A DNA stretch of 35,583 nt from Gottfriedia acidiceleris (GTDB taxonomy: Bacteria; Bacillota; Bacilli; Bacillales; Bacillaceae_G): contig NZ_SCFN01000026.1 of NCBI RefSeq assembly GCF_004138285.1, forward strand, positions 24,001 through 59,583, in the 5' to 3' direction. Shown one piece after another: positions 7,993 through 15,242 of this stretch (the first letter of the stretch is position 1; every line of letters starts with the position of its first letter). The position numbers were made by a program, and so were the translations under genes. A model generated the notes under the pieces. It saw only the letters and a list, made by a program, of their open reading frames with translations, ran no database searches and had not been told where the DNA came from.

Positions 7993-8460
7993 CTATTGGC
8001 TAAGTGATCTTTTTAAACCATTTATTAATCCGGCATGTAGCCCTTCATGGAAAATGTTAAAGCTAATCATGTCTCTAACAGTCTTTATTTCAAAACTACC
8101 TAGTTTCATCTCTTTTGGAATGATTTCATCTAAACGTCCTTCATATGTAGAAATAACTTGTTCAACTTGCTGTTCTAATAATGTAACAATTTCCTCATAT
8201 GATGGTGGCTCCTCTTGCCAGTCATCCGGTTTAGTCCCACCCTTAAAAAAATCAATGAATTCCTTAGAAAGTTGGCCAGCATCACCAGTGTTAGCATAAA
8301 GTAATTGCTCATATGCCCCTAGTACATGACCGGCATTCCAAAGAATATTATTATTGAATCCTGCAGGTATTACATCTACAACTTCTCTTGAAACAGAACT
8401 AAGAACTTTCAAAGTATAAACCCTTGTAAACCTAAGTTGTTCAAAAATAGCATCTGCCAT
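7993..8460 (-). CDS. DinB-family protein (putative metal-dependent)
   Basis: A 155-residue four-helix-bundle protein of the DinB/YfiT type. The family's three metal-binding histidines are all present: His45 in WNAGHVLGAYEQL, and His138 and His142 in NIFHEGLHAGLING. Related proteins act as thiol-dependent transferases or are damage-inducible with unknown role; the substrate here is not known. Start: ATG at 8460, 7 bases after GGAGGG; the longer frame to 8484 lacks a ribosome binding site. Single gene. Confidence 0.85.
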   Translation of the reverse strand: MADAIFEQLRFTRVYTLKVLSSVSREVVDVIPAGFNNNILWNAGHVLGAYEQLLYANTGDAGQLSKEFIDFFKGGTKPDDWQEEPPSYEEIVTLLEQQVEQVISTYEGRLDEIIPKEMKLGSFEIKTVRDMISFNIFHEGLHAGLINGLKRSLSQ

Positions 8461-8581
8461 CTTGATCCCTCCATATAATGTCATTACTGATATTATCGTA
8501 TCACGAATGAGGGATATTTTTCATAAAAAAAGATGTTATCTCCCTAGACACAAACGGTCGTTTAAACAATAATTGAGAAAC

Positions 8582-8614
8582 AAAAAAGGAGCCTCAATAG
8601 ATGAGACTTCCTCC
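8582..8614 (-). terminator. Intrinsic terminator after the DoxX-family gene
   Basis: AGTCTCA/TGAGGCT stem (one G-U pair), then CCTTTTTTG on the minus strand, 34 bases after the stop at 8648. Confidence 0.65.
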
Positions 8615-8647
8615 AAATATATTAAATATAAAAATTCTATCATTCTC

Positions 8648-9034
8648 TTAAAATAAAACCATTGATCCTGGTCCAGTGAGCAATAACCCTACTGCAGCTG
8701 CAATAATTAATAGATTAAACTCAAATCCGTTCGAACTATTCCAGAATCCATTCTTTATATGAACCTTTATTACTGCTACTGCCATCACTACTATTATTAA
8801 CCATGCGCCTATTTCTGTATATACACCAGCCGCTACAAAGAATCCACCTACAATTTCTGCCGCTCCTGTTATAAAAGCAAAAAATGCACCAGGTTTGATT
8901 CCAATCGACTCTAACCATTGTCCAGTTCCTTTAATACCGTAACCACCAAACCAACCAAATACTTTCTGCACCCCGTGACCTAATAAAATAATACCTAAAA
9001 CAAGTCTAATAACTAATAGGCCTTCATCAAGCAT
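8648..9034 (-). CDS. DoxX-family membrane protein
   Basis: A 128-residue four-helix membrane protein. It shows the DoxX features: the GHGVQKVFGWFGGYGIKGTG loop after TM1, FITGAAEIVGG in TM2, an aromatic or charged IKVHIKNGFWNSSNGFEFNLL region and a final TM. DoxX proteins are linked to thiosulfate/quinone or redox stress, but many paralogues are uncharacterised. Start: ATG at 9034 after GAGGTGGAG. Single gene, divergent from the TVP38-like gene. Confidence 0.88.
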   Translation of the reverse strand: MLDEGLLVIRLVLGIILLGHGVQKVFGWFGGYGIKGTGQWLESIGIKPGAFFAFITGAAEIVGGFFVAAGVYTEIGAWLIIVVMAVAVIKVHIKNGFWNSSNGFEFNLLIIAAAVGLLLTGPGSMVLF

Positions 9035-9146
9035 ATCTCCACCTCATTTCTCTTTAATTTGAGATATTTAGTGCATAATTATTTTTATTCATTTTTTGAC
9101 ATGTTTATGACCTTTATTATTAATTTTTAAAAATGAATCAGTTTTC

Positions 9147-9174
9147 TTGTAATTGAGGAATAGAATACTATAAC
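9147..9174 (+). promoter_or_regulatory. Likely sigma-A promoter of the TVP38-like gene
   Basis: TTGTAA, 16-bp spacer, TATAAC on the plus strand, 36 bases before the start codon. Confidence 0.45.
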
Positions 9175-9209
9175 AGAAGATTTTCTAACTTAAAAGGAGA
9201 GCATAAATC

Positions 9210-9854
9210 ATGAAAAAAGTCGTTCCACTAACTGTAATCGGCTTTTGGATTTTAATGCTACTACTCGCTATTCGATATCATTTATTTCATTTATCATTGC
9301 AAGATATAAAACATTTTATTGCTAATTCTTCCATCAATCCGATGCTATTATTTGTCGCTATTTTCTGTGCAAGAATCTTTCTATTTATTCCTAGCTCTGT
9401 ATTAATTGTAGTAGGTAGCTTGTTTTTTCACCCGTTTGAAACCATTCTCTTATCATTAATCGGAATGGCTATCACAGAAACAATTATTTACTTATTAAGT
9501 AGAAGTATTTTAAGTGATTCAATCCAGCAATTCATGGAGAATAAATATCCTTCTCTATTTGAAGAGATTATTTCGAACCGAAAGAGATACTTATTCTTAA
9601 CAGTTGCAACTCCTCTAGCTCCGACAGATGGCGCATGCTTTATCGCAGCCTCCACTAATATGAAATACTTGTCCTATATTGCAATTGTTATTGCTGGTAA
9701 TATTCCGATTGCAGTTCTTTATACCTTATACGGAAATTTCTTGCTTGGCTCGCCATGGATTACAATCTGTATTACTGCTACAATCTTAGTCGGATTTTTC
9801 ATTTACTTTTCTTTAAAAAAGAGACAAAAAAAGGATACTCATTTCTCAGCCTAA
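9210..9854 (+). CDS. TVP38/TMEM64-type (DedA-like) membrane protein
   Basis: A 214-residue membrane protein of the VTT/SNARE-associated domain superfamily. After an N-terminal TM it has the typical FCARIFLFIPSSVLIVVGSLFF entry helix and a LLSLIGMAITETIIYLLSR segment, then a second re-entrant unit near LTVATPLAPTDGACFIAAS and a final TM with a basic tail. Family members move or scramble lipids such as undecaprenyl phosphate or affect membrane potential; its own substrate is unknown. Start: ATG at 9210 after AAAAGGAGAG. Confidence 0.82.
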   Translation: MKKVVPLTVIGFWILMLLLAIRYHLFHLSLQDIKHFIANSSINPMLLFVAIFCARIFLFIPSSVLIVVGSLFFHPFETILLSLIGMAITETIIYLLSRSILSDSIQQFMENKYPSLFEEIISNRKRYLFLTVATPLAPTDGACFIAASTNMKYLSYIAIVIAGNIPIAVLYTLYGNFLLGSPWITICITATILVGFFIYFSLKKRQKKDTHFSA

Positions 9855-9882
9855 ACTTTATCAAACTAAGTATTTTCAAAAA

Positions 9883-9911
9883 TTGTTAATAAATAAATCG
9901 ATTTATATATA
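9883..9911 (+). promoter_or_regulatory. Possible promoter with operator-like palindrome
   Basis: TTGTTA, 17-bp spacer, TATATA on the plus strand, 50 bases before the DUF4870-like gene. The spacer holds a perfect 14-bp palindrome, ATAAATCGATTTAT (9893-9906), placed where a repressor would block RNA polymerase. AT-rich surroundings make this tentative. Confidence 0.35.
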
Positions 9912-9966
9912 TAAATTAAACTATACTAAGATTAATTAAAATTTTTTAAGAAATCGAGGTAAAAAG

Positions 9967-10275
9967 ATGGAAACAAATAAGATTTTGTCCTCATTATGTT
10001 ATTTTAGTGTATTCTTCGCACCTTTCTTATTCCCAATAATTGTTTATTTCGTCGCAAAAGATCAACAACTAAAATCGCATTCTAAACGAGCATTTTTTTC
10101 ACATATACTCCCATTTCTAACAATTATTATTTTAGCGATTATTTCACTTTTCACTTTTAATACTTTTGGTGATGGTGCAGGTTTTGCTCTTATTGGTGGA
10201 TTTGTATTAGCATTCATTGTTAATTTAATTGTCTTTATATGGAATATTGTTCAAGGTATAAAAGTATTGATGTAA
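9967..10275 (+). CDS. DUF4870-like small membrane protein
   Basis: A 102-residue protein with three to four membrane helices. The order SSLCYFSVFFAPFLFPIIVYFVAKD, KSHSKRAFFSHILPF and a final IWNIVQGIKVLM is the DUF4870 (Tic20-like) layout: helix, basic His/Lys loop, helices. Function is not known for the bacterial family. Start: ATG at 9967 after GAGGTAAAAAG. Single gene ending at a bidirectional terminator. Confidence 0.75.
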   Translation: METNKILSSLCYFSVFFAPFLFPIIVYFVAKDQQLKSHSKRAFFSHILPFLTIIILAIISLFTFNTFGDGAGFALIGGFVLAFIVNLIVFIWNIVQGIKVLM

Positions 10276-10350
10276 ATTCGTCATGTTTTCTACATTATTT
10301 CTCAGGAAATTTTTAATTTCGACAAACGTAATTTTATACTTCTTATTAAA

Positions 10351-10392
10351 TAAAAAGGCAATGTAAGGTTAAACCATTACATTGCCTTTTTT
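10351..10392. terminator. Bidirectional terminator between convergent genes
   Basis: Perfect 15-bp stem AAAAAGGCAATGTAA/TTACATTGCCTTTTT with a GGTT/AACC inner stem; T runs on both sides serve the DUF4870-like gene (+) and the DedA-like gene (-). Confidence 0.85.
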
Positions 10393-10393
10393 A

Positions 10394-11278
10394 TTATTCA
10401 CTTTGTGACACGTAAGCTTTTTTTGAATTAGTTCGCTTAATTGATTTCTTAATCATAAATGATAAAGAGAAGATGCAGGCAATTAAAATGGAGCTAGTTA
10501 AAGCTATTTGCGATGTTGTTAAAGAGAAAAATTTGGCCAAATATACAGAGTATGATAGTAGGGATGATGTAATTAATTTTGAAATTGAAGCAATTAATAG
10601 AAACTTTTTGAAAGATACTTTGCTAATTCCTGCCCCGACACAGATAATTTCATCTGGTAATATCGGAATGATAAACATTAAAGTTAAAATAATTGTTTCA
10701 TTTTTTTTGACATATTCCTGATATTTTTTTAACTGTCTTTCATTAACAAACTTTGAAACTAATTTAAGTCCACCTATTCTTGCTAAGAAATACATAATGA
10801 CAATACCTAAAGTTGAACCTAAAAATCCAATTAACGCTCCTGAAAACGATCCGATTACAGCACTACCCGCAGGAATAGTAAGTGCTTCTGGTAAAGGTAA
10901 AAAAATCGGTTGAAATAAACAGATTAAGAAAAATAATAATTTTGCAGTTGTAATATGATTAGTTAATATTCGCTCAACTCCGTACGTATCTACGAATACC
11001 AGAAATTGACTAGCATAAAATAGAATTCCAACTATCGATATACAAAGTAGTAAACTAATTAGCGCTATTTTTGTAACCTTTAAAAACTTTTTATGATTTG
11101 ATACAACCAGATAGAAATCTAGTAGGAGAATGCCCATGATTGCAAAAATAAATGATATTTTATAGATCGTTACGACAGTAGGTAAACTAATGACTAATAT
11201 TAAGATCGATATTGTAGCTAATACTATGTGTAACGTAAGTTCTTTCATCGTATTAAACTGTTTATTCTCTTTCTTCAA
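10394..11278 (-). CDS. DedA/VTT-domain membrane protein with N-terminal TM extension
   Basis: A 294-residue membrane protein. The N-terminal third holds three to four helices; the C-terminal two thirds is a VTT/DedA-like domain with FLPLPEALTIPAGSAVIGSF, GALIGFLGSTLGIVIMYFLARIGG and LTLMFIIPILPDEIICVGAG, matching the two re-entrant halves of this superfamily. It ends with a Lys/Arg-rich tail. I chose the TTG at 11278, 8 bases after GAGGAG; the upstream GTG (11314) has no ribosome binding site because that site lies inside the extension. Probably lipid transport or membrane homeostasis; not certain. Confidence 0.75.
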   Translation of the reverse strand: MKKENKQFNTMKELTLHIVLATISILILVISLPTVVTIYKISFIFAIMGILLLDFYLVVSNHKKFLKVTKIALISLLLCISIVGILFYASQFLVFVDTYGVERILTNHITTAKLLFFLICLFQPIFLPLPEALTIPAGSAVIGSFSGALIGFLGSTLGIVIMYFLARIGGLKLVSKFVNERQLKKYQEYVKKNETIILTLMFIIPILPDEIICVGAGISKVSFKKFLLIASISKLITSSLLSYSVYLAKFFSLTTSQIALTSSILIACIFSLSFMIKKSIKRTNSKKAYVSQSE

Positions 11279-11596
11279 AGTAATCAACTCCTCTACTAAA
11301 GCTTGACCGTTCACAAATATTTTTCGCTACTATGTTTATAGTAACGAAACGGTATATCATTTGAAACGAACTTAAGTATTAAACTTAGTAAGTCTTAAGT
11401 CTTAAGTCTTACGGGAGGAAGTTTTTGCAAATGAAAATTGTTATATTCGAATATTCGACTCTTAATACAAAATGCCTCTTTGATTTAAATAGATTAAATA
11501 ATTTTTTTGTAAGATTAGATGTACAAACGCTTCACATTCGATTAAAAATAAAAACGACCGTCGAAGATTTGACAGTCGTTTACTTTTATTCTTTAA
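11279..11596. other. Non-coding gap with a TAAGTCT triplet repeat
   Basis: 318 bases between the DedA-like gene and the aldo/keto reductase. It holds three tandem copies of TAAGTCT (11389-11409), a GGGAGG-like site followed by a weak ORF, and the reductase terminator. I see no convincing gene. Confidence 0.5.
11545..11581 (-). terminator. Intrinsic terminator after the aldo/keto reductase
   Basis: AAACGACTGTC/GACGGTCGTTT arms (one mismatch), then TTTTATTTTT on the minus strand, 16 bases after the stop. Confidence 0.75.
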
Positions 11597-12427
11597 TTAA
11601 AAATCAAAATTGTCAGGGTCTGGACCAACACGGTGGTTTTGGTTCAGAGAGTTGATTTGGTTCATATCTTCTTCTGTTAGTTCAAAATCGAAAATATTTG
11701 CGTTTTCTTGAATGCGATGTTCTTTGATTGATTTTGGTATGATTACAACACCGTTTTGTACATGCCAACGTAATACAACTTGAGCAATTGATTTATTATG
11801 TTTGTTTGCTATTTGTAATAAAGTTTCATTCTCAAATAATTGTCCTTGCATTAAAGGAGCCCATGCTTCTACTTGAATTGAATTTTCTTTTAAAAATTCT
11901 CTTAGTTCAACTTGACTTAACATAGGATGTAACTCAACTTGATTGATCATAGGCATTATTTCAGCATTAGCCATTACTTCTTTCAAGTGGTGAATTTGGA
12001 AGTTACTCATTCCAATTGCTTTTACTTTACCATTTTTGTATAGTGTTTCAAGTGCTTTCCACGATTCAACATATTTACCTTCTACTGGCCAGTGGATTAA
12101 ATATAGGTCTAAATAATCAAGGCCTAGTTTTTTCAAACTCAATTCGAAAGCATCTATAGTTGATTGGTAGCCTAGATCAGCATTCCATACCTTTGATGTA
12201 ATAAATAAGTCTTCACGTTTAAGACCATTTTCTGCAAGAGCTTCTCTAATTCCTTGCCCTACACCTTCTTCGTTTTGATAAATCGCTGCAGTATCGATAC
12301 TACGGTAGCCATTTCGTATTGCAGCTTTTACAGAATCAATTACGACTTGACCGTCTTCTACTTGGAAAACTCCTAAGCCTATTACTGGCATTTCTAAACC
12401 ATTATTTAATTTAACTAAATTATTCAT
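11597..12427 (-). CDS. ytbE: Aldo/keto reductase, YtbE/YvgN-like
   Basis: An NADPH-dependent (beta/alpha)8-barrel oxidoreductase of small carbonyls such as glyoxal and methylglyoxal. The 276-residue protein has the catalytic tetrad Asp45 and Tyr50 (SIDTAAIYQNEEGVG), Lys79 (FITSKVWN) and His112 (LIHWP), plus GMSNF, NQVELHP and the cofactor-binding IPKSIKEHRIQEN near the C-terminus. Start: ATG at 12427 after AAGGAG. It lies 30 bases downstream of an MFS exporter and near a divergent HxlR regulator, the same set as B. subtilis ytbE-ytbD-ytcD, from which I take the symbol. Confidence 0.85.
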   Translation of the reverse strand: MNNLVKLNNGLEMPVIGLGVFQVEDGQVVIDSVKAAIRNGYRSIDTAAIYQNEEGVGQGIREALAENGLKREDLFITSKVWNADLGYQSTIDAFELSLKKLGLDYLDLYLIHWPVEGKYVESWKALETLYKNGKVKAIGMSNFQIHHLKEVMANAEIMPMINQVELHPMLSQVELREFLKENSIQVEAWAPLMQGQLFENETLLQIANKHNKSIAQVVLRWHVQNGVVIIPKSIKEHRIQENANIFDFELTEEDMNQINSLNQNHRVGPDPDNFDF

Positions 12428-12457
12428 TTTTATTTCTCCTTTTTTATATATTATTTT

Positions 12458-13669
12458 TTAAAATTCACTTTTTCTCTTTTCTAAAGAAGCGCTCCAAATG
12501 CTTAACAGAACTGCTCCTAATACCATGATTCCACCTATCCACGGTGTATGAATCAAGCCGATTGTATCTACAACTAAACCGCCTATAAATGCTCCAATTG
12601 CAATACCTACGTTGAATGCTGCTATGTTTAGCGCTGATGCAATATCTACAGCAGTTGGGACATACTTCTCAGCTAATTTCACAACGTAAATTTGTAGACC
12701 AGGTACATTCATAAAAGCAAGCAAGCCTAAGAAGAAAATCGTTACAATTCCTACTAGTTTAAATGGTGCCGTAAAAGATAGAATGATGAGAACAATTGCT
12801 TGAACGGCAAACATCCACGTTAGTGCTTTTAAAGGATTTTTATTAGCCGCTTTTCCACCGATCGTATTACCAAGTGCTACTGCAATTCCATAAACGAGTA
12901 AGATAATACTTACAGAGTTTGGAGCAAAGCCGGTAATTTTTTCAAGGATTGGTGATAAGTATGTGAATGCTACAAAAGTACCTCCATATCCTAATGCTGT
13001 AATAGCAAAGGCTAAAAGTAATGGTCCATTTTTTAAAACTTTCAGGTTATCACTAAATTTTGATGCCGGTGGCTGTTTAATTGATTTTGGAACTAATATT
13101 GCAATTGCAATGATTGCAATAACACCTAATAATGCTACAGCTCCAAAAGTTGATCTCCATCCAAAATGCTGACCAATAAATGTGCCTAATGGAACACCTG
13201 TTACAGTCGCAACAGTCAAGCCTGTAAACATAAATGCAATTGCACTTGCACGTTTGTTTTCAGGTACTACATCCGCTGCAATTGTTGAACCGATTGAAAA
13301 GAATACACCATGTGAAAATGAAGTAATGATTCGAGCAACTAACAATAGACCAAAACTAGTTGAAAAGGCTGCAACACTATTACCAATGATAAAAATAATC
13401 ATTAATAGCATTAGTAACGATTTCCGACCAATTTTGTTTGTTAATGCGGTTAAAATTGGTGCCCCAAATGCAACACCCATCGCATATCCAGAAATTAATA
13501 ATCCCGCTAATGTGATTGAAATTTTCAAGTCACCAGCTAGAGTTGATAATAAACCAACGGGAACAAATTCGGTAGTTCCAATCCCAAATGCACTAACAGC
13601 AAGTGCCATTAACGCGGGAGTGCCACTTTTTTTCTCTTGCATTTTAATCGAAGCAGCAGTCGAACTCAT
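12458..13669 (-). CDS. ytbD: MFS exporter, YtbD-like
   Basis: A 403-residue, 12-helix permease of the DHA1 AraJ/YdhP subgroup of drug or sugar exporters. The GIGTTEFVPVGLLSTLA stretch in TM1 is the hallmark of this group; motif A is seen in TNKIGRKSLL and the TM5 motif C region in VTGVPLGTFIGQHFGWR. Start: ATG at 13669 after GGAGG. Co-directional with the aldo/keto reductase (30-base gap), very likely one transcript, and divergent from the HxlR regulator, which probably controls it. The real substrate is unknown; the context suggests removal of a reactive or toxic compound. Confidence 0.87.
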   Translation of the reverse strand: MSSTAASIKMQEKKSGTPALMALAVSAFGIGTTEFVPVGLLSTLAGDLKISITLAGLLISGYAMGVAFGAPILTALTNKIGRKSLLMLLMIIFIIGNSVAAFSTSFGLLLVARIITSFSHGVFFSIGSTIAADVVPENKRASAIAFMFTGLTVATVTGVPLGTFIGQHFGWRSTFGAVALLGVIAIIAIAILVPKSIKQPPASKFSDNLKVLKNGPLLLAFAITALGYGGTFVAFTYLSPILEKITGFAPNSVSIILLVYGIAVALGNTIGGKAANKNPLKALTWMFAVQAIVLIILSFTAPFKLVGIVTIFFLGLLAFMNVPGLQIYVVKLAEKYVPTAVDIASALNIAAFNVGIAIGAFIGGLVVDTIGLIHTPWIGGIMVLGAVLLSIWSASLEKRKSEF

Positions 13670-13897
13670 ATAAAATCCTCCTTATTATTTTTATTGTGAG
13701 TTTTATTATTAGCTTGAATACAAAGAGACATGGCGCCTGAATAAAGTCTCATTGTCATTCAAAACATAAATGAAATGAAATTGTAAAAGATTAACGTCTT
13801 CCTCTATACATTTAAGTAACAATGGAAAAAATACTTTTCGTAAATGTTTGTTAATCAATTAACTATTGTCATTATGAGCGATAGGATTAAGTAAAAG

Positions 13898-13937
13898 AAG
13901 TATGTACTTTGAAGTGATATAGTTACTTTTTAGTAAC
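13898..13937. promoter_or_regulatory. Two operator-like inverted repeats between ytbD and ytcD
   Basis: AAGTATGTACTT (13898-13909) and GTTACTTTTTAGTAAC (13922-13937; perfect 6-bp arms). The second has the TACT/AGTA half-sites and spacing reported for HxlR-family (YodB/CatR) operators. Both lie in the divergent gap of 425 bases, which otherwise shows no gene. Confidence 0.45.
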
Positions 13938-14002
13938 ATTTAAGAGAATAAAGGTTTAAAACAGAGAAAAATTTATAAAAAAGTTTTTACCGGACTAGAA
14001 AC

Positions 14003-14031
14003 TACACAGTTTGCGAAGAGAATGTTATGAT
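14003..14031 (+). promoter_or_regulatory. Likely promoter of the HxlR regulator gene
   Basis: TACACA, 17-bp spacer ending in TGT, then TATGAT (extended -10). Outside it, AAACTAC (13998-14004) and GTAGTTT (14056-14062) form an inverted pair. Confidence 0.45.
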
Positions 14032-14094
14032 ATTTGAATCATTAAAAATATGTTGCGTAGTTTTGATTAAAAATGAATGAAGGAGAGGAGAAAA

Positions 14095-14460
14095 ATGAAA
14101 AAATACAATATTCCAGTTGAAGCTTCATTAGATGTAATCGGTGGTAAATGGAAGGTTGTGATTCTTTGTCATTTGACAAAAGGCACGAAAAGAACTTCTC
14201 AGTTAAAAAAATTAATGCCGAACATTACCCAAAAAATGTTAACTCAGCAGCTAAAGGAATTGCAGGAAGACAATATCGTTCACCGAAAAGTATTTAATCA
14301 GGTTCCGCCAAAAGTAGAATATTCCTTAACGGATTACGGATGGTCTTTAAAAGAAGTATTAGATCTACTGTGCACTTGGGGAGAAAATCATATTGAAACA
14401 ATGTATCCTGACAAAAATGACGTACTTCTTCCACCAGTTGAGGATGAAGTAACTCTATAA
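14095..14460 (+). CDS. ytcD: HxlR/DUF24-family transcription regulator, YtcD-like
   Basis: A 121-residue winged-helix repressor or activator. HxlR hallmarks are VEASLDVIGGKWKVVILCHL, the recognition region TSQLKKLMPNITQKMLTQQLKEL and the wing VPPKVEYSLTDYG. The N-terminal cysteine used for redox sensing by YodB, CatR and similar proteins is replaced by Ile6 (KYNIPVE); the remaining cysteines are Cys25 and one near residue 97. Start: ATG at 14095 directly after GGAGAGGAG; an in-frame ATG at 14077 would overlap that site. It likely controls the divergent ytbD-ytbE pair through the operator-like repeats at 13898-13937. Confidence 0.87.
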   Translation: MKKYNIPVEASLDVIGGKWKVVILCHLTKGTKRTSQLKKLMPNITQKMLTQQLKELQEDNIVHRKVFNQVPPKVEYSLTDYGWSLKEVLDLLCTWGENHIETMYPDKNDVLLPPVEDEVTL

Positions 14461-14462
14461 AT

Positions 14463-14499
14463 AAAAAACTCCTTTTTCTATTAAGAAAGGAGTTTTTTT
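14463..14499. terminator. Bidirectional terminator between ytcD and the lipoprotein gene
   Basis: ACTCCTTT/AAAGGAGT stem flanked by A6 on the left and T7 on the right. Confidence 0.8.
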
Positions 14500-14506
14500 C
14501 TGCAAT

Positions 14507-15178
14507 CTAATTTAAATCCACTTTAATTTTTTGGGCTTTAGCAATTACTTTATGTTGATCATCTAATACATCACTAGTTGTTAGCTCAATCCATTTCAAG
14601 CTAGGATCAGTATGATCGACTATAAATCCCATTGCGCCTTGCTTTGAACTATTAGGATTGATTTCCCCGCCTAAATATTCGATATAGAAGTCATCTTTAA
14701 ATTCCTTTACTTCATTATTACTTGTCGTCAAATGGGCAACTGGACCAAAGTGTAATTGTTTACTCGAGTGATTAATGATTTCTACCTCTACCTTAATGAA
14801 TCGAAAACTCTCATAGCTTTCTGTATAATAATGAAAATAATCCATTAAAGAATACGTTGGTAAGTTTTTAATAAGCTTAATCTGTTTAATTTTCATATCA
14901 ATCGGCCCAATTGAATAGGACTTATTTAATGAAGCAATGCCCTCTAAGGTAACTTCTCCTTTATCATCTTTCAGTGTTTGACCTTTAAGAAGTAAACTCG
15001 TATCATCTGAAACCTGTGGATTTGTCACATATACATCGTCTAAAGACTTTGCTCGGCTTTTGGAGATTGTAGAGACGTTTTTTATATTCTCTGCTGAAGC
15101 AGTTGTTTTTTCCTTCTGAACTAAACTACATCCTGAAAGCATTAAAGAAAGTAAAATAAATGGAATCAATTTTTTCAT
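14507..15178 (-). CDS. Lipoprotein, DUF4352-like
   Basis: A 223-residue exported lipoprotein: signal peptide with lipobox LSGC and lipid-modified Cys17. The mature part, from about residue 60, is all-beta in character, with KGQTLKDDKGEVTLEGI and VEVEIINHSSKQLHFGP, resembling DUF4352 immunoprotease-inhibitor-like domains that bind or protect at the cell surface; this assignment is tentative. Start: ATG at 15178 after AAAGGGGA. It lies 64 bases downstream of alkaline phosphatase but is separated from it by a hairpin. Confidence 0.7.
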   Translation of the reverse strand: MKKLIPFILLSLMLSGCSLVQKEKTTASAENIKNVSTISKSRAKSLDDVYVTNPQVSDDTSLLLKGQTLKDDKGEVTLEGIASLNKSYSIGPIDMKIKQIKLIKNLPTYSLMDYFHYYTESYESFRFIKVEVEIINHSSKQLHFGPVAHLTTSNNEVKEFKDDFYIEYLGGEINPNSSKQGAMGFIVDHTDPSLKWIELTTSDVLDDQHKVIAKAQKIKVDLN

Positions 15179-15198
15179 ATAAATCCCCTTTCATCCTT

Positions 15199-15232
15199 AA
15201 ATCCCGTTAAATAAGGTCATTTAACGGGATTT
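15199..15232 (-). terminator. Hairpin after the alkaline phosphatase gene
   Basis: Perfect 14-bp stem AAATCCCGTTAAAT/ATTTAACGGGATTT with a 6-base loop. The T tract is short (ATTTAAGG), so termination may be partial and let some transcription into the lipoprotein gene. Confidence 0.6.
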
Positions 15233-15242
15233 GATTTATTAC

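Noticed and set aside
11425-11655. 76-codon plus-strand ORF with an upstream GGGAGG
   Set aside because: It runs through the aldo/keto reductase terminator and into that gene antisense; composition is not protein-like and spacing to the site is long.
13182-13673. 163-codon plus-strand ORF opposite the MFS exporter gene
   Set aside because: Antisense shadow of a clear 12-TM transporter; no ribosome binding site and unnatural composition.
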